Source of the DNA: MFZZ01 sp964610165
GTDB lineage: Bacteria > Patescibacteriota > Microgenomatia > UBA1406 > GWC2-37-13
Assembly (NCBI GenBank): GCA_964610165.1
Contig: CAZSUZ010000013.1
Location: 1-40,445 of the forward strand
Direction of reading: 5' to 3'
DNA length: 40,445 nt
Positions within the stretch are counted from its first letter, which is position 1. The number at the start of each line of letters is the position of its first letter. Shown here piece by piece: positions 7,668 through 14,699 of the stretch. The notes below the pieces were generated by a model that was not told the DNA's origin, made no database searches, and saw only the letters and a program-made list of their open reading frames with translations. Made by a program: the position numbers and the translations under genes.

Positions 7668-8017
7668 AATAATGATTTTAATGATTCTGCTAATAAAGAT
7701 TCAGGGGTTTTAACCCTACTCTTCTCAACCAAAGACATAAGTATCTCATTTGGTGCTATAAAATACACAGCGGTTCCAGTTGGGTGTGCCATTGGGCCGT
7801 CATTAAGTCCTCTTATATATTTTCCGTCTTTATAGTAAACAAGTTCAGAAAATGATCCACTAGAAAATGCAAGGAAAAATTCATCTGGGATTCTATAATT
7901 CATTGTTCCTTCAAAATCTTCTGTTGCGCTAATAGATTTATCAAGTGTCCCTTGTTGGAATGAATCAAAGTTATATAAAGTTCCGTCAATGGTTATACTA
8001 AATGCGTCTCTTTCCAT
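7664..8017 (-). CDS. Tagged small protein 7: globular beta body
   Basis: 117 residues, the largest body of the 6.5-8.4 kb set. About 95 residues are strand-rich and aromatic (FSITIDGTLYNFDSF, LVYYKDGKYIRGL), and the ending is SLLAESLKSLL. No family is recognised. Its start codon shares one base with the stop of the upstream gene. Confidence 0.75.
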   Translation of the reverse strand: MERDAFSITIDGTLYNFDSFQQGTLDKSISATEDFEGTMNYRIPDEFFLAFSSGSFSELVYYKDGKYIRGLNDGPMAHPTGTAVYFIAPNEILMSLVEKSRVKTPESLLAESLKSLL

Positions 8018-8382
8018 TAAATTAAACTTTTTAATGTATTTAATAATTCTTTATCTGTTTTTGCTTCAGGTTTTGGTTTTACTACCACGCGATCTGCTTT
8101 CCCAGAGTCGATCCATGGGCTCATTCCCATTATTCGCTGTCTATAAAACTCAGCGCGTTTTTCAAGCTCTTCCTGATCAATCTTGGATAAATAACTCTGT
8201 GGAGAATTTGCATACTGAGAAGCAATAGCTGCCTGATTTTGTAAATTTTGGGCATAATTATTATTTATATTATTTCTTAACGCATTATTTTCTTGCTGTA
8301 AATAGTTTGCTTTCTGTTCTAATGCTCTTATTCGTTCTATAAGTGCGTTTGTTTGATAAGATGTTGGGGTAAATGATGTCAT
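8017..8382 (-). CDS. Tagged small protein 6: Asn/Gln coiled coil
   Basis: 121 residues. Residues 15-60 form a coiled coil rich in Asn and Gln, residues 60-95 are a charged helical segment with a short SPWIDSG turn, then a Lys/Pro linker and the ending ELLNTLKSLI. A 54-base gap separates it from the upstream gene. This is the only real gap in the array and it contains an ACTATAGGACAT element that recurs near 10.73 kb. Confidence 0.75.
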   Translation of the reverse strand: MTSFTPTSYQTNALIERIRALEQKANYLQQENNALRNNINNNYAQNLQNQAAIASQYANSPQSYLSKIDQEELEKRAEFYRQRIMGMSPWIDSGKADRVVVKPKPEAKTDKELLNTLKSLI

Positions 8383-8436
8383 GTATATACTTTTTATATA
8401 TGTTTATGTCCTATAGTGCTTAACTTTATTAATAGG

Positions 8437-8733
8437 TCACAACAAAAATTTTAAATTATTTAATAACATATTACTTTCTGTTGGTTGCCCATATTTCGGT
8501 ATGGGATCTTTAGTATAAAAAAATCTAAGAGTGGCTTCTACTGCGTCGCCTAAATTTATTTCCCTTTTAGTTATTTTTGTAGTTTGGGCAATATCAAGGT
8601 CATTTTGCATTAAATAAAACCAATTATATACACGAGAATCAGCTTGTGTCTGTATGTGCCTAATATAAACTCCTTCACCCATATCTAAAAGGTTGTGTTT
8701 ATAATAGTGATTTAGAGATTCTTCAATTGTCAT
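8437..8733 (-). CDS. Tagged small protein 5: mixed alpha/beta body
   Basis: 98 residues, not recognised. The body has aromatic-rich strands and helices (GVYIRHIQTQADSRVYNWFY) and a Pro-rich turn near residue 80, followed by the ending MLLNNLKFLL. It overlaps the upstream gene by 4 bases. Confidence 0.75.
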   Translation of the reverse strand: MTIEESLNHYYKHNLLDMGEGVYIRHIQTQADSRVYNWFYLMQNDLDIAQTTKITKREINLGDAVEATLRFFYTKDPIPKYGQPTESNMLLNNLKFLL

Positions 8734-8975
8734 ATAAGTCTTTTTAACTGATCTTTTAGTTCGCTTGCACTTTCTATCTCTTTTTCCTTTTCTATTTCTT
8801 GTTTTAATTCATCCTCCAACCGTCGTATTTCCTCTTTAAAGGTCTTTTCAGCAAGAAATAGCATGTTCCTGGTCTGTTCGTGATCTAAAGCGTCCTGTTG
8901 GTAAAATAGTCTATTAAGTTCATCCCGTTGTGTCATTTTACGAAACATCTGTTCTATTATTTCTTCTGATTTCAT
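8730..8975 (-). CDS. Tagged small protein 4: charged helix
   Basis: 81 residues that are almost wholly helical and charged (EEIRRLEDELKQEIEKEKE), ending SELKDQLKRLI. The body resembles a scaffold-type coiled coil. Overlaps of 4 bases with both neighbours. Confidence 0.75.
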   Translation of the reverse strand: MKSEEIIEQMFRKMTQRDELNRLFYQQDALDHEQTRNMLFLAEKTFKEEIRRLEDELKQEIEKEKEIESASELKDQLKRLI

Positions 8976-9244
8976 ACTAATTGGTTTAAAAAGTTTATGA
9001 GTTCTTTACTCTGTTGTGGCTTTTTAAATAAAACGGGCTCCCAACCCTTAAATTGCATAAAATTGAGGTAATCTTGGCGTTTTACCTGTCTAAGTAAGTA
9101 CATTTGTACCACTTCTTTCTCTGTTTTATGTGCAAACATCTCAGAAACATTTCTCATGGCCACCCTTTTGCTTATTGTTTCAAATTGATCTTTTAATATT
9201 TTTTCTACTGTTGCGTCCATTGTGTTTTCGAGATGAAATCCCAT
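8972..9244 (-). CDS. Tagged small protein 3: helical body
   Basis: 90 residues, helical, not recognised, with the ending KELINFLNQLV. This is the most divergent version of the shared peptide, with Asn for Lys and a final Val, but the hydrophobic spacing is kept. One base separates it from the upstream stop. Confidence 0.72.
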   Translation of the reverse strand: MGFHLENTMDATVEKILKDQFETISKRVAMRNVSEMFAHKTEKEVVQMYLLRQVKRQDYLNFMQFKGWEPVLFKKPQQSKELINFLNQLV

Positions 9245-9245
9245 G

Positions 9246-9440
9246 TTAACTAAGTAAATTTTTGAGGAGACTTGTTAGACTACTCATGTCTTTAGACTTT
9301 CTTTGCTCCGCTAGATATTGTTCTGCTTCTTTTGACAGCTGATCTAACCCAGATTTCCAACCCATTTCGTTTTTTTCAAAGAACTGCTCTGGTGTGAGTG
9401 GGTCTACCAACTGAAACCCTGCCCCTTTTAGTTTTCTCAT
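9246..9440 (-). CDS. Tagged small protein 2
   Basis: 64 residues with a short helical body, a Lys/Ser/Asp linker and the ending SLTSLLKNLLS, the shared peptide plus one residue. One base separates its start from the stop of the first gene of the array. Confidence 0.72.
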   Translation of the reverse strand: MRKLKGAGFQLVDPLTPEQFFEKNEMGWKSGLDQLSKEAEQYLAEQRKSKDMSSLTSLLKNLLS

Positions 9441-9441
9441 A

Positions 9442-9597
9442 CTAAATAAGTAAATTCTTAAGCAAACTGTTGAGTTTTTTAACCTCTTCTTCCTTCTTTT
9501 TGCGTTTCTTTTCTTCTTCTAATCGCTTTTCAATAGAGCTAAGGTCGTCGTTATCAATGTCACCAGAAAAATAGTAATCATCATATATATCTTTCAT
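9442..9597 (-). CDS. Tagged small protein 1, first gene of operon
   Basis: 51 residues: an acidic, Tyr-rich start (MKDIYDDYYFSGDIDNDD), a Glu/Lys coiled coil and the ending KLNSLLKNLLI. It uses TAG as stop. The ATG lies 6 bases after the -10 box of the promoter at 9603-9631, so the message would have almost no leader. As the first gene it sets the 5' end of the minus-strand operon. Confidence 0.75.
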   Translation of the reverse strand: MKDIYDDYYFSGDIDNDDLSSIEKRLEEEKKRKKKEEEVKKLNSLLKNLLI

Positions 9598-9602
9598 ACC
9601 AT

Positions 9603-9631
9603 ATTGTACGTCAAAAGGATTAAAATTTCAA
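9603..9631 (-). promoter_or_regulatory. Promoter of the packaging/tag operon
   Basis: On the minus strand TTGAAA (9626-9631), a 17-base spacer and TACAAT (9603-9608). The start codon of the first tagged gene lies at 9597, so the transcript would begin at or a base or two from the ATG. Confidence 0.65.
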
Positions 9632-9700
9632 CAACATATACCACAGTTATACTTATTTGTAAAAAATTTCCCAAAAAATTTATGGCACTTTCAAAAGGAG

Positions 9701-10181
9701 GGTACCCTGTTTTTGTGCAGAGGGATTGACTTTTAAAGAATTAGTAATATACCGTTTTCGAATGGAGAAAAAATGGGCAAAAGAATATGATTGTTGTGTA
9801 GATTGTAAAAAAACAGAACAAAAACACCAAGGATTGGGTAAGTGTAAAAACTGCTACAGCAGGCACGACTATAAAAGAAGTGATAAAGCTTTCAAACGAA
9901 TGCAAGAATTTCACTATAAAAAGAAATTTAATCTTACCCTTGAAGAAATAAACAGAATGATTAAAAATCAAGATGGAATTTGCCCCATATGTAAACAGAA
10001 AATATCAAATGCAAAAAGAAAATGGCATGTAGATCACAACCATACAACTGGAGAAGTAAGAGGAATTCTCTGTTCTTCTTGTAATCCTGGACTAGGTTAC
10101 TTTAAAGACAATATACAAATACTTCAGTCAGCCATAAAATATCTAAAAAAAAATTTATAGAGATTTCTAAACAGGGGTACC
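9701..10181. repeat. GGTACC-TGTTT repeats flanking an HNH gene
   Basis: GGTACCCTGTTT (from 9701) stands before the endonuclease gene and GGTACCTGTTT (from 10176) stands after it. They differ by one C. GGTACC itself is palindromic. The pair could mark the ends of the inserted endonuclease unit or copies of its target. Confidence 0.45.
9762..10160 (+). CDS. HNH endonuclease, recombination endonuclease VII type
   Basis: 132 residues from the ATG at 9762; an in-frame TTG at 9726 is possible. An N-terminal zinc ribbon (CVDCKK, then CKNCYSRH) is followed by the endonuclease VII-like domain: CPICKQKI, then WHVDHNHTTGEVRGILCSSCN. The Cys pairs bind zinc, and the DHNH with its following His/Asn forms the HNH/beta-beta-alpha-Me active site. 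In phages such genes act as mobile homing endonucleases or as junction-resolving enzymes. Its isolated position in the control region between divergent operons favours the mobile kind. Confidence 0.88.
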   Translation: MEKKWAKEYDCCVDCKKTEQKHQGLGKCKNCYSRHDYKRSDKAFKRMQEFHYKKKFNLTLEEINRMIKNQDGICPICKQKISNAKRKWHVDHNHTTGEVRGILCSSCNPGLGYFKDNIQILQSAIKYLKKNL

Positions 10182-10448
10182 TGTTTCACAAAATGGACAT
10201 ATACACCGATCTAGAGCTATACCATACTCCCTCCCCTTTACCCCTTTTCCCTATAATGGGGGTCACTTTATTATTTCATTAGATACAGAATTGTTTTTAT
10301 TTATATTATACATATATACCCCCTCCCCTCCATGTATTATTTACCGCACTATCCCCGAAGGAAAAGGACAACGTCGTAAATTGGACATTGTGCGACGTCT
10401 AGTTGAGCTTACATATTTAAATTAATTACTATAGGTATTTTCACAAGC

Positions 10449-10688
10449 ACAATCTAAAGCGGTTTTACTTTTCAATACATATCCAGTGTGTAATTCTTAC
10501 ATCTATACTATTGACAGATAATCGATTATCTGCTATATTGAAACTTGATTGAGCACCTTTAAAAAAAAGAAATTAAGACATGTAAACATAAGAATTATTA
10601 TAGACATTTCATATAATCTATATATTTTCTGTTGCAATTCCTACACTATTAAGCCGAATAAATAACTTAATATTGTGCTTTAGATTGT
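10449..10688. repeat. 12-base inverted repeat around main promoter
   Basis: ACAATCTAAAGC at 10449-10460 and its exact complement GCTTTAGATTGT at 10677-10688 bracket the palindromic promoter. Because of their spacing (about 216 bases) they could serve a looping regulator or an origin. Confidence 0.55.
10511..10539 (+). promoter_or_regulatory. Rightward promoter with palindromic operator
   Basis: TTGACA (10511-10516), a 17-base spacer and TATATT (10534-10539). CAGATAATCGATTATCTG, a perfect 18-base palindrome at 10515-10532, fills the spacer and the end of the -35 box, so a dimeric repressor bound there would block polymerase. It faces the block of small plus-strand genes and is the best candidate for their main promoter. 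Confidence 0.75.
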
Positions 10689-10776
10689 CACAACAGTAAA
10701 TACTAATTGCATGAAGCTATATAATAATGTCCTATAGTCTTATACTCAATCCTTATTATTAATTTTCTATACTTTT

Positions 10777-10947
10777 ATGTTACAAACTATAGAGTTTGAG
10801 GAAGTTCCTAATTCATTAGTTGGAAGTTGTGAAGATATCGACACGCTAGAAAATATCGGATCATTCTTTAATGAAAGAGATATTATAGATAGTTATGAAA
10901 AGGAAGTTGATGAAGAACTACAGAGAGAAATAACAGCAATGTTATAA
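10777..10947 (+). CDS. Acidic small protein, 56 aa
   Basis: First gene after the palindromic promoter. It is a strongly acidic protein (many Glu and Asp, no Cys) that starts MLQTIEFEEVPNS and is probably helical in its second half. Not recognised. Small acidic early phage proteins are often inhibitors of host enzymes or DNA mimics, but nothing specific shows this here. Confidence 0.6.
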   Translation: MLQTIEFEEVPNSLVGSCEDIDTLENIGSFFNERDIIDSYEKEVDEELQREITAML

Positions 10948-11042
10948 CTTCTTATACTGTTCATTGCTCTATAAAGGGGGCGAAAGTGAACAGGCAAGAA
11001 CTTATAAAGGGATCGAACTATTACAAGTTTATACATTTATAT

Positions 11043-11210
11043 ATGACATTTAAACAATTAGCTGACAATCTAGAATTACATATACTTGATCTAATACCAG
11101 ACGATCAAGCGGACAGCTTAGAAGATGTAGAGCTTTTTGAATGTGATTTTACAGAAGGACTTATTCAAGAAGGATTATTGAGTAAAGATATGAAAACTGT
11201 TCTTGTATAA
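11043..11210 (+). CDS. Acidic small protein, 55 aa
   Basis: Starts MTFKQLADNL at the ATG at 11043. A GTG at 10986 is in frame, but the ATCGAAC motif (11012-11018) and an AT-rich element lie just before this ATG as they do before other genes of the block. Acidic and helical; not recognised. Confidence 0.65.
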   Translation: MTFKQLADNLELHILDLIPDDQADSLEDVELFECDFTEGLIQEGLLSKDMKTVLV

Positions 11211-11332
11211 GAGATCGAACCTATTAATTATAAATTAAATAACTAATTATATTACTTACTCTCTATATATAGAAAGTAAGAGCAAAAGCCGCGAGGTTTT
11301 CAAAATAATCAATTATCAATTAAAAAATAAAT

Positions 11333-11437
11333 ATGAAATATATCAAAGCAACTATATTATTTATTATTGCACTTGTACTAACCGCCATAGTAATAATATT
11401 TAAAGTTGATACAACAGGAAAAAAGAAAGGCGAATAA
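11333..11437 (+). CDS. Single-span membrane peptide, 34 aa
   Basis: MKYIKATILFIIALVLTAIV gives one transmembrane helix, followed by a short Lys-rich tail. No family is recognised. It lies between two ATCGAAC sites. Confidence 0.55.
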   Translation: MKYIKATILFIIALVLTAIVIIFKVDTTGKKKGE

Positions 11438-11461
11438 TTATTAATTCTAAACATCGAACTT

Positions 11462-11557
11462 ATGACAATTAGAGAAATAAAAAGACAACTTAACTGGTAT
11501 AAGAATTATACTGTTAAAGATGTAATAACTATGTTAACAATTGCAGGTATTAAATAG
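11462..11557 (+). CDS. Basic small peptide, 31 aa
   Basis: Starts MTIREIKRQL; ends with TAG just before an ATCGAAC site. The sequence IREIKRQLNWYKNYTVKDVI looks helical. Its ATG is 2 bases after another ATCGAAC copy (11453-11459). Not recognised. Confidence 0.5.
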   Translation: MTIREIKRQLNWYKNYTVKDVITMLTIAGIK

Positions 11558-11590
11558 GGATCGAACCATTATAAATTAAACAAGTAAGGT

Positions 11591-11638
11591 ATGAATATTT
11601 TTCAAGCATTATTAATTTTATTTACAGCCAATATATGA
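11591..11638 (+). CDS. Possible 15-aa leader peptide
   Basis: MNIFQALLILFTANI, hydrophobic. Its TGA stop overlaps the ATG of the next gene (ATGA), so it could couple translation of that gene. It is very short and may be chance. Confidence 0.3.
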   Translation: MNIFQALLILFTANI

Positions 11639-12048
11639 ACTACAAACAATTACAATCAGAAAAAACAAAAAAATATACTGAACTAATGAACAAAACAGGT
11701 GTATTTTTCGCCTTTGGACAAGACCAATTTAATGAGGCAAAAAAGAAATATCCATTATCACCAAATGAAAAGTATATTTCTATCGGAGCAGGTGGCTACA
11801 TAAGAGAAAGTAACTATCAAGAATGGATTGAAGGGCTCAAACTAATAAGCAAATGGGCTAAAGAAGAAAACGCAAAAATAAGAGCAAATAAAAAAGAGGC
11901 AGAAAAAACAATACTATACGAACTTAATAATTATGAAGCTTTTTATACTGGAGAAATAGAAGACGCTTTCGAAGTCTTAAAGTTACAGGGTTATACAAGG
12001 CAAGAAGTAAAAGAAGTATACAAAAAAAATTATAATTTATACGCTTAA
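11635..12048 (+). CDS. DUF7659-like phage protein, 137 aa
   Basis: Contains GVFFAFGQDQFNEAKKK near residue 23, a pattern I associate with a widespread small phage and bacterial family of unknown function (possibly DUF7659). Helical and charged. Its last 17 codons lie in the first unit of a perfect 67-base tandem duplication. Confidence 0.7.
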   Translation: MNYKQLQSEKTKKYTELMNKTGVFFAFGQDQFNEAKKKYPLSPNEKYISIGAGGYIRESNYQEWIEGLKLISKWAKEENAKIRANKKEAEKTILYELNNYEAFYTGEIEDAFEVLKLQGYTRQEVKEVYKKNYNLYA

Positions 12049-12132
12049 TAATATGTCAATATATAGGCAAGAAGTAAAAGAAGTATACAAAAAAAATTAT
12101 AATTTATACGCTTAATAATATGTCAATATATA
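11999..12132 (+). repeat. Perfect 67-bp tandem duplication at gene junction
   Basis: Bases 11999-12065 and 12066-12132 are identical. Each unit holds the 3' end of the upstream gene, its TAA stop, the short intergenic stretch and the first cod​ons of the downstream gene. The duplication leaves an 18-codon hybrid frame (12054-12110) that begins like the downstream gene and ends like the upstream one. The lack of any difference between units shows that it is recent. Confidence 0.95.
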
Positions 12133-12719
12133 GACAAGAAGAAAAACAAAAATTAGAACAGTTACAGAAAGACATCGAACTACTAGGATTTAAAGGAAAT
12201 ATAACAAGAGATAATGAGGGCTATGTAATAGGAATCGAACTTGACAATAACGTTATTATTAGACCTAAAAGTTATGACAAGAAATATCATTTCTACATGG
12301 ATAAAAAATATCCTTTTGTTAACTATCAAGATACAAACCGAATAAGTGAACAGTTTAAAAAGCCTGTTGAAGTAGGAGTATTATCTACAAAAAAGATTAA
12401 CGACTGGATTAATTACTTAATGAATATTGATAAAGAAGAAAAGAAATTGAGTAATGAAAAACAAGAAAAGATTGATACATTTTTAAAGACATTAGAGCAT
12501 GAACCTGTTAAATGGATCAATAAAAGCTTTGATACTGATAGTAAATATAACGGCTATGATATACAAGGAGGAATAATTAAAAATGGTATTAATTACTCAT
12601 TTAGGATAGACAAGGACAGCGGATATATAAGAGAAACAATAGAAATTGACTGGAGAACTAAACAAAATTTACAGTCATTCAAAGCAATGGTAAAGGGAGA
12701 ATATAAAACTCAAGAATAA
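12120..12719 (+). CDS. Hypothetical protein, 199 aa
   Basis: Starts MSIYRQEEKQ. Two alpha/beta halves separated by a Lys/Glu coiled stretch (residues 100-125), rich in Tyr, Asp and Lys. No family is recognised. Two ATCGAAC copies (12174 and 12234) fall inside its coding sequence as Ile-Glu-Leu codons, although ATC is otherwise rare in this AT-rich genome. Confidence 0.72.
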   Translation: MSIYRQEEKQKLEQLQKDIELLGFKGNITRDNEGYVIGIELDNNVIIRPKSYDKKYHFYMDKKYPFVNYQDTNRISEQFKKPVEVGVLSTKKINDWINYLMNIDKEEKKLSNEKQEKIDTFLKTLEHEPVKWINKSFDTDSKYNGYDIQGGIIKNGINYSFRIDKDSGYIRETIEIDWRTKQNLQSFKAMVKGEYKTQE

Positions 12720-12743
12720 ATTATCAATTAATCGATTATCACT

Positions 12744-13079
12744 ATGTTAAATACACCACAAGAGAACAGAAAACTAGCAATCATTACAGAATTAAAAGAC
12801 ATTAATAACTATATAGATAGTATTGATCTTAAAGTAACGATTGACCAATTAGAAAAGGACATCGAACCATTATATATAAAAAGCTATGTAGTATTTTCTA
12901 TTGAAGTAATAGGAAGTAGAAGTACTGAATACAAAGAACAGATTGAACGCATTGAAAAGAACTTAAGAGAGATAGACGAATACAGCTCATTATTAAATGC
13001 AACAAAGGCAGATAATAAAAAAGCTATTGAATACTTTAATAAAGAAATGGAAAGCGGAGGAGCAGTAAGGATAATGTAA
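12744..13079 (+). CDS. Coiled-coil protein, 111 aa
   Basis: Helical, with heptad-like hydrophobic spacing over residues 10-90 (KEQIERIEKNLREIDEY). It ends with a Gly-rich tail. An ATAATC-type palindrome (12727-12740) ends 3 bases before its ATG. Not recognised. Confidence 0.68.
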   Translation: MLNTPQENRKLAIITELKDINNYIDSIDLKVTIDQLEKDIEPLYIKSYVVFSIEVIGSRSTEYKEQIERIEKNLREIDEYSSLLNATKADNKKAIEYFNKEMESGGAVRIM

Positions 13080-13112
13080 GGATCGAACCTATTAACAATT
13101 AAATACCAATAT

Positions 13113-13400
13113 ATGACTAAAGAACAATACATTCAGAAAATGGAAAAACATAGTAAGACTTTTCTAAAAGTATGGGATGAAATCGTAAAAGATACTAATA
13201 GCTTTATAGAAGATAATCCAAAAGAAAATAATTATTACTATGTAAGAGGCTCTAAAGTAGAAACCTTAATAGAATCTTTAAGCTTGTCGGGAGCATGGAT
13301 ACATGATAGATTAAACGGAAAAATTGGAATAGTAAGTGATAAAAAATATAGGGGAAGTTTAACCAAAAAAATTAGAAAAGCATTAGGATTTACTTATTAA
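13113..13400 (+). CDS. Hypothetical protein, 95 aa
   Basis: Starts MTKEQYIQKM; basic at the C-terminus (KKIRKALGFTY). An ATCGAAC site and an AT-rich element fill its upstream gap. Not recognised. Confidence 0.68.
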   Translation: MTKEQYIQKMEKHSKTFLKVWDEIVKDTNSFIEDNPKENNYYYVRGSKVETLIESLSLSGAWIHDRLNGKIGIVSDKKYRGSLTKKIRKALGFTY

Positions 13401-13401
13401 T

Positions 13402-13692
13402 ATGAATTATAAAAAAGAACTCAAGACACTAACAATAATGGCTATATTATTTACAAGTATTTTTATTATTAGTTTTCAATTAGCAACAGAACAAAAAAGA
13501 AAATTAGATAATGAAAAGATGGAATTGTTTAATGCAGGTTATAGAAATGGAGCTTACAACGTACTTAATACATTAGTTTTCTGTTATGGTGTCAATGATA
13601 TTGCAGTAACAACGGAACTTAATATATATAGGGAATTAGTAGCAAAGCACGACGGTATAAATTTAGATAATGAATATCCATGTACAGAATAA
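13402..13692 (+). CDS. Membrane-anchored protein, 96 aa
   Basis: A hydrophobic helix at residues 11-28 (TIMAILFTSIFIISFQL) is followed by a soluble domain with two Cys (Cys58 and Cys94), which suggests a single-span protein with its C-terminal part outside the membrane. It starts one base after the previous stop. Confidence 0.68.
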   Translation: MNYKKELKTLTIMAILFTSIFIISFQLATEQKRKLDNEKMELFNAGYRNGAYNVLNTLVFCYGVNDIAVTTELNIYRELVAKHDGINLDNEYPCTE

Positions 13693-13725
13693 AAACATCG
13701 AACTATTATAATTTTAAAAAAATCT

Positions 13726-14016
13726 ATGGGATATAAAATAATATGGAGGGACGCAACACTTACAACTAATTATAAAAATGAAAAACAATTCATAAAAGAG
13801 CATAACGATATGAAAATTACAATAGAAGATTTAGAAAATGACGGAGAATGGTATGACTATACTGCTATTCACATTTTCAATGCTGATAATGATAAAGAAG
13901 CTAAAGAATATGCAAAGAAATATAATTTTAATGGAAGGGATAACGATATTTTTGATCTAGTAAGAGACAATAAAATTATTATGACTGAAGAGGATATTAC
14001 TGATTATAAAAAATAA
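13726..14016 (+). CDS. Hypothetical acidic protein, 96 aa
   Basis: Starts MGYKIIWRDATLTTNY. A compact alpha/beta protein with many Asp, Glu and Asn. The upstream gap holds an ATCGAAC site at 13697 followed by TATAATTTTAAA. Not recognised. Confidence 0.68.
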   Translation: MGYKIIWRDATLTTNYKNEKQFIKEHNDMKITIEDLENDGEWYDYTAIHIFNADNDKEAKEYAKKYNFNGRDNDIFDLVRDNKIIMTEEDITDYKK

Positions 14017-14019
14017 GCA

Positions 14020-14175
14020 ATGACAACATCGAACCATAAAAAAGAAAATTGTACTATATGCAGATTAAGAATAGACAAAGAAAAGCAGGGAGGGCGATAT
14101 TGTAAAGGACATTCACAATATGAAGTAATACAGAAGATAAGCGAATATAAAACTGTTCAATTATCCCTATTATAA
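14020..14175 (+). CDS. Small zinc protein, paralogue 1 (51 aa)
   Basis: CTICRLRIDKEK, then YCKGHSQYEVIQKI: a Cys-x2-Cys and a Cys-x2-His pair form a probable zinc site. It ends VQLSLL. A paralogue with the same layout lies at 15281-15442. In both genes an ATCGAAC motif sits at codons 3-6. Confidence 0.68.
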   Translation: MTTSNHKKENCTICRLRIDKEKQGGRYCKGHSQYEVIQKISEYKTVQLSLL

Positions 14176-14189
14176 ATTTAAATAATCTT

Positions 14190-14666
14190 ATGAATAAATA
14201 TCAAACATACATTTATTATACAAGTGTAAACGGAGGCACAAATAATATGCAGTGTGTACATGTTTTAAACGGTAGAGATAGATTATATCTTACTTGCTCA
14301 CTAAAAAATCAAGCTGAAAAAAGAGCTAAAAGATTTATTAATAAACTTTTAAAAAAAGAAAAAATAAAAGTAAGACTTGACTATTTAAGAAAAGAAATAG
14401 AAGCGGAACGCATTAGCTATGCAGAAATAGCAGAGTTGCAAAGTCTTAAGGAACACATCGAACCTACTGACACTGTTCTGTTAGAGTGGGCAGGAGTACC
14501 AGAACAAGTTGCAAATAACACGGAAAAAATAACAATAGAAATGATTAAAAACTGGTTAGGCTCTGACAATGCAGGAAATGAAGCCATTAATATTCTAGAG
14601 CAGTTACTTAATAAGAGTTACACTGTTGAAGAATTAAAGAAAGATATTATAAGTTATCAAAAATAA
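14190..14666 (+). CDS. Hypothetical protein, 158 aa
   Basis: The N-terminal third is strand-rich (YIYYTSVNGGTNNMQCVHV) and the rest is helical and charged. An ATCGAAC copy lies inside the gene at 14457. Not recognised. Confidence 0.68.
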   Translation: MNKYQTYIYYTSVNGGTNNMQCVHVLNGRDRLYLTCSLKNQAEKRAKRFINKLLKKEKIKVRLDYLRKEIEAERISYAEIAELQSLKEHIEPTDTVLLEWAGVPEQVANNTEKITIEMIKNWLGSDNAGNEAINILEQLLNKSYTVEELKKDIISYQK

Positions 14667-14699
14667 AAGATCGAACCATTACAAATTTAAAATAAACTT

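Larger units (their letters stand above)
10182..10776. other. Non-coding control region, candidate origin
   Basis: No convincing gene. It contains pyrimidine-rich runs (about 10222-10256 and 10318-10332), a short dyad ACGTCG/CGACGT (10371-10376 and 10393-10398), a 12-base inverted repeat (10449-10460 and 10677-10688), and a promoter with a palindromic spacer at 10511-10539. It separates the leftward late operon from the rightward small-gene block, the kind of place where phages put a replication origin or a genetic switch. Function is inferred from position only. Confidence 0.5.
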
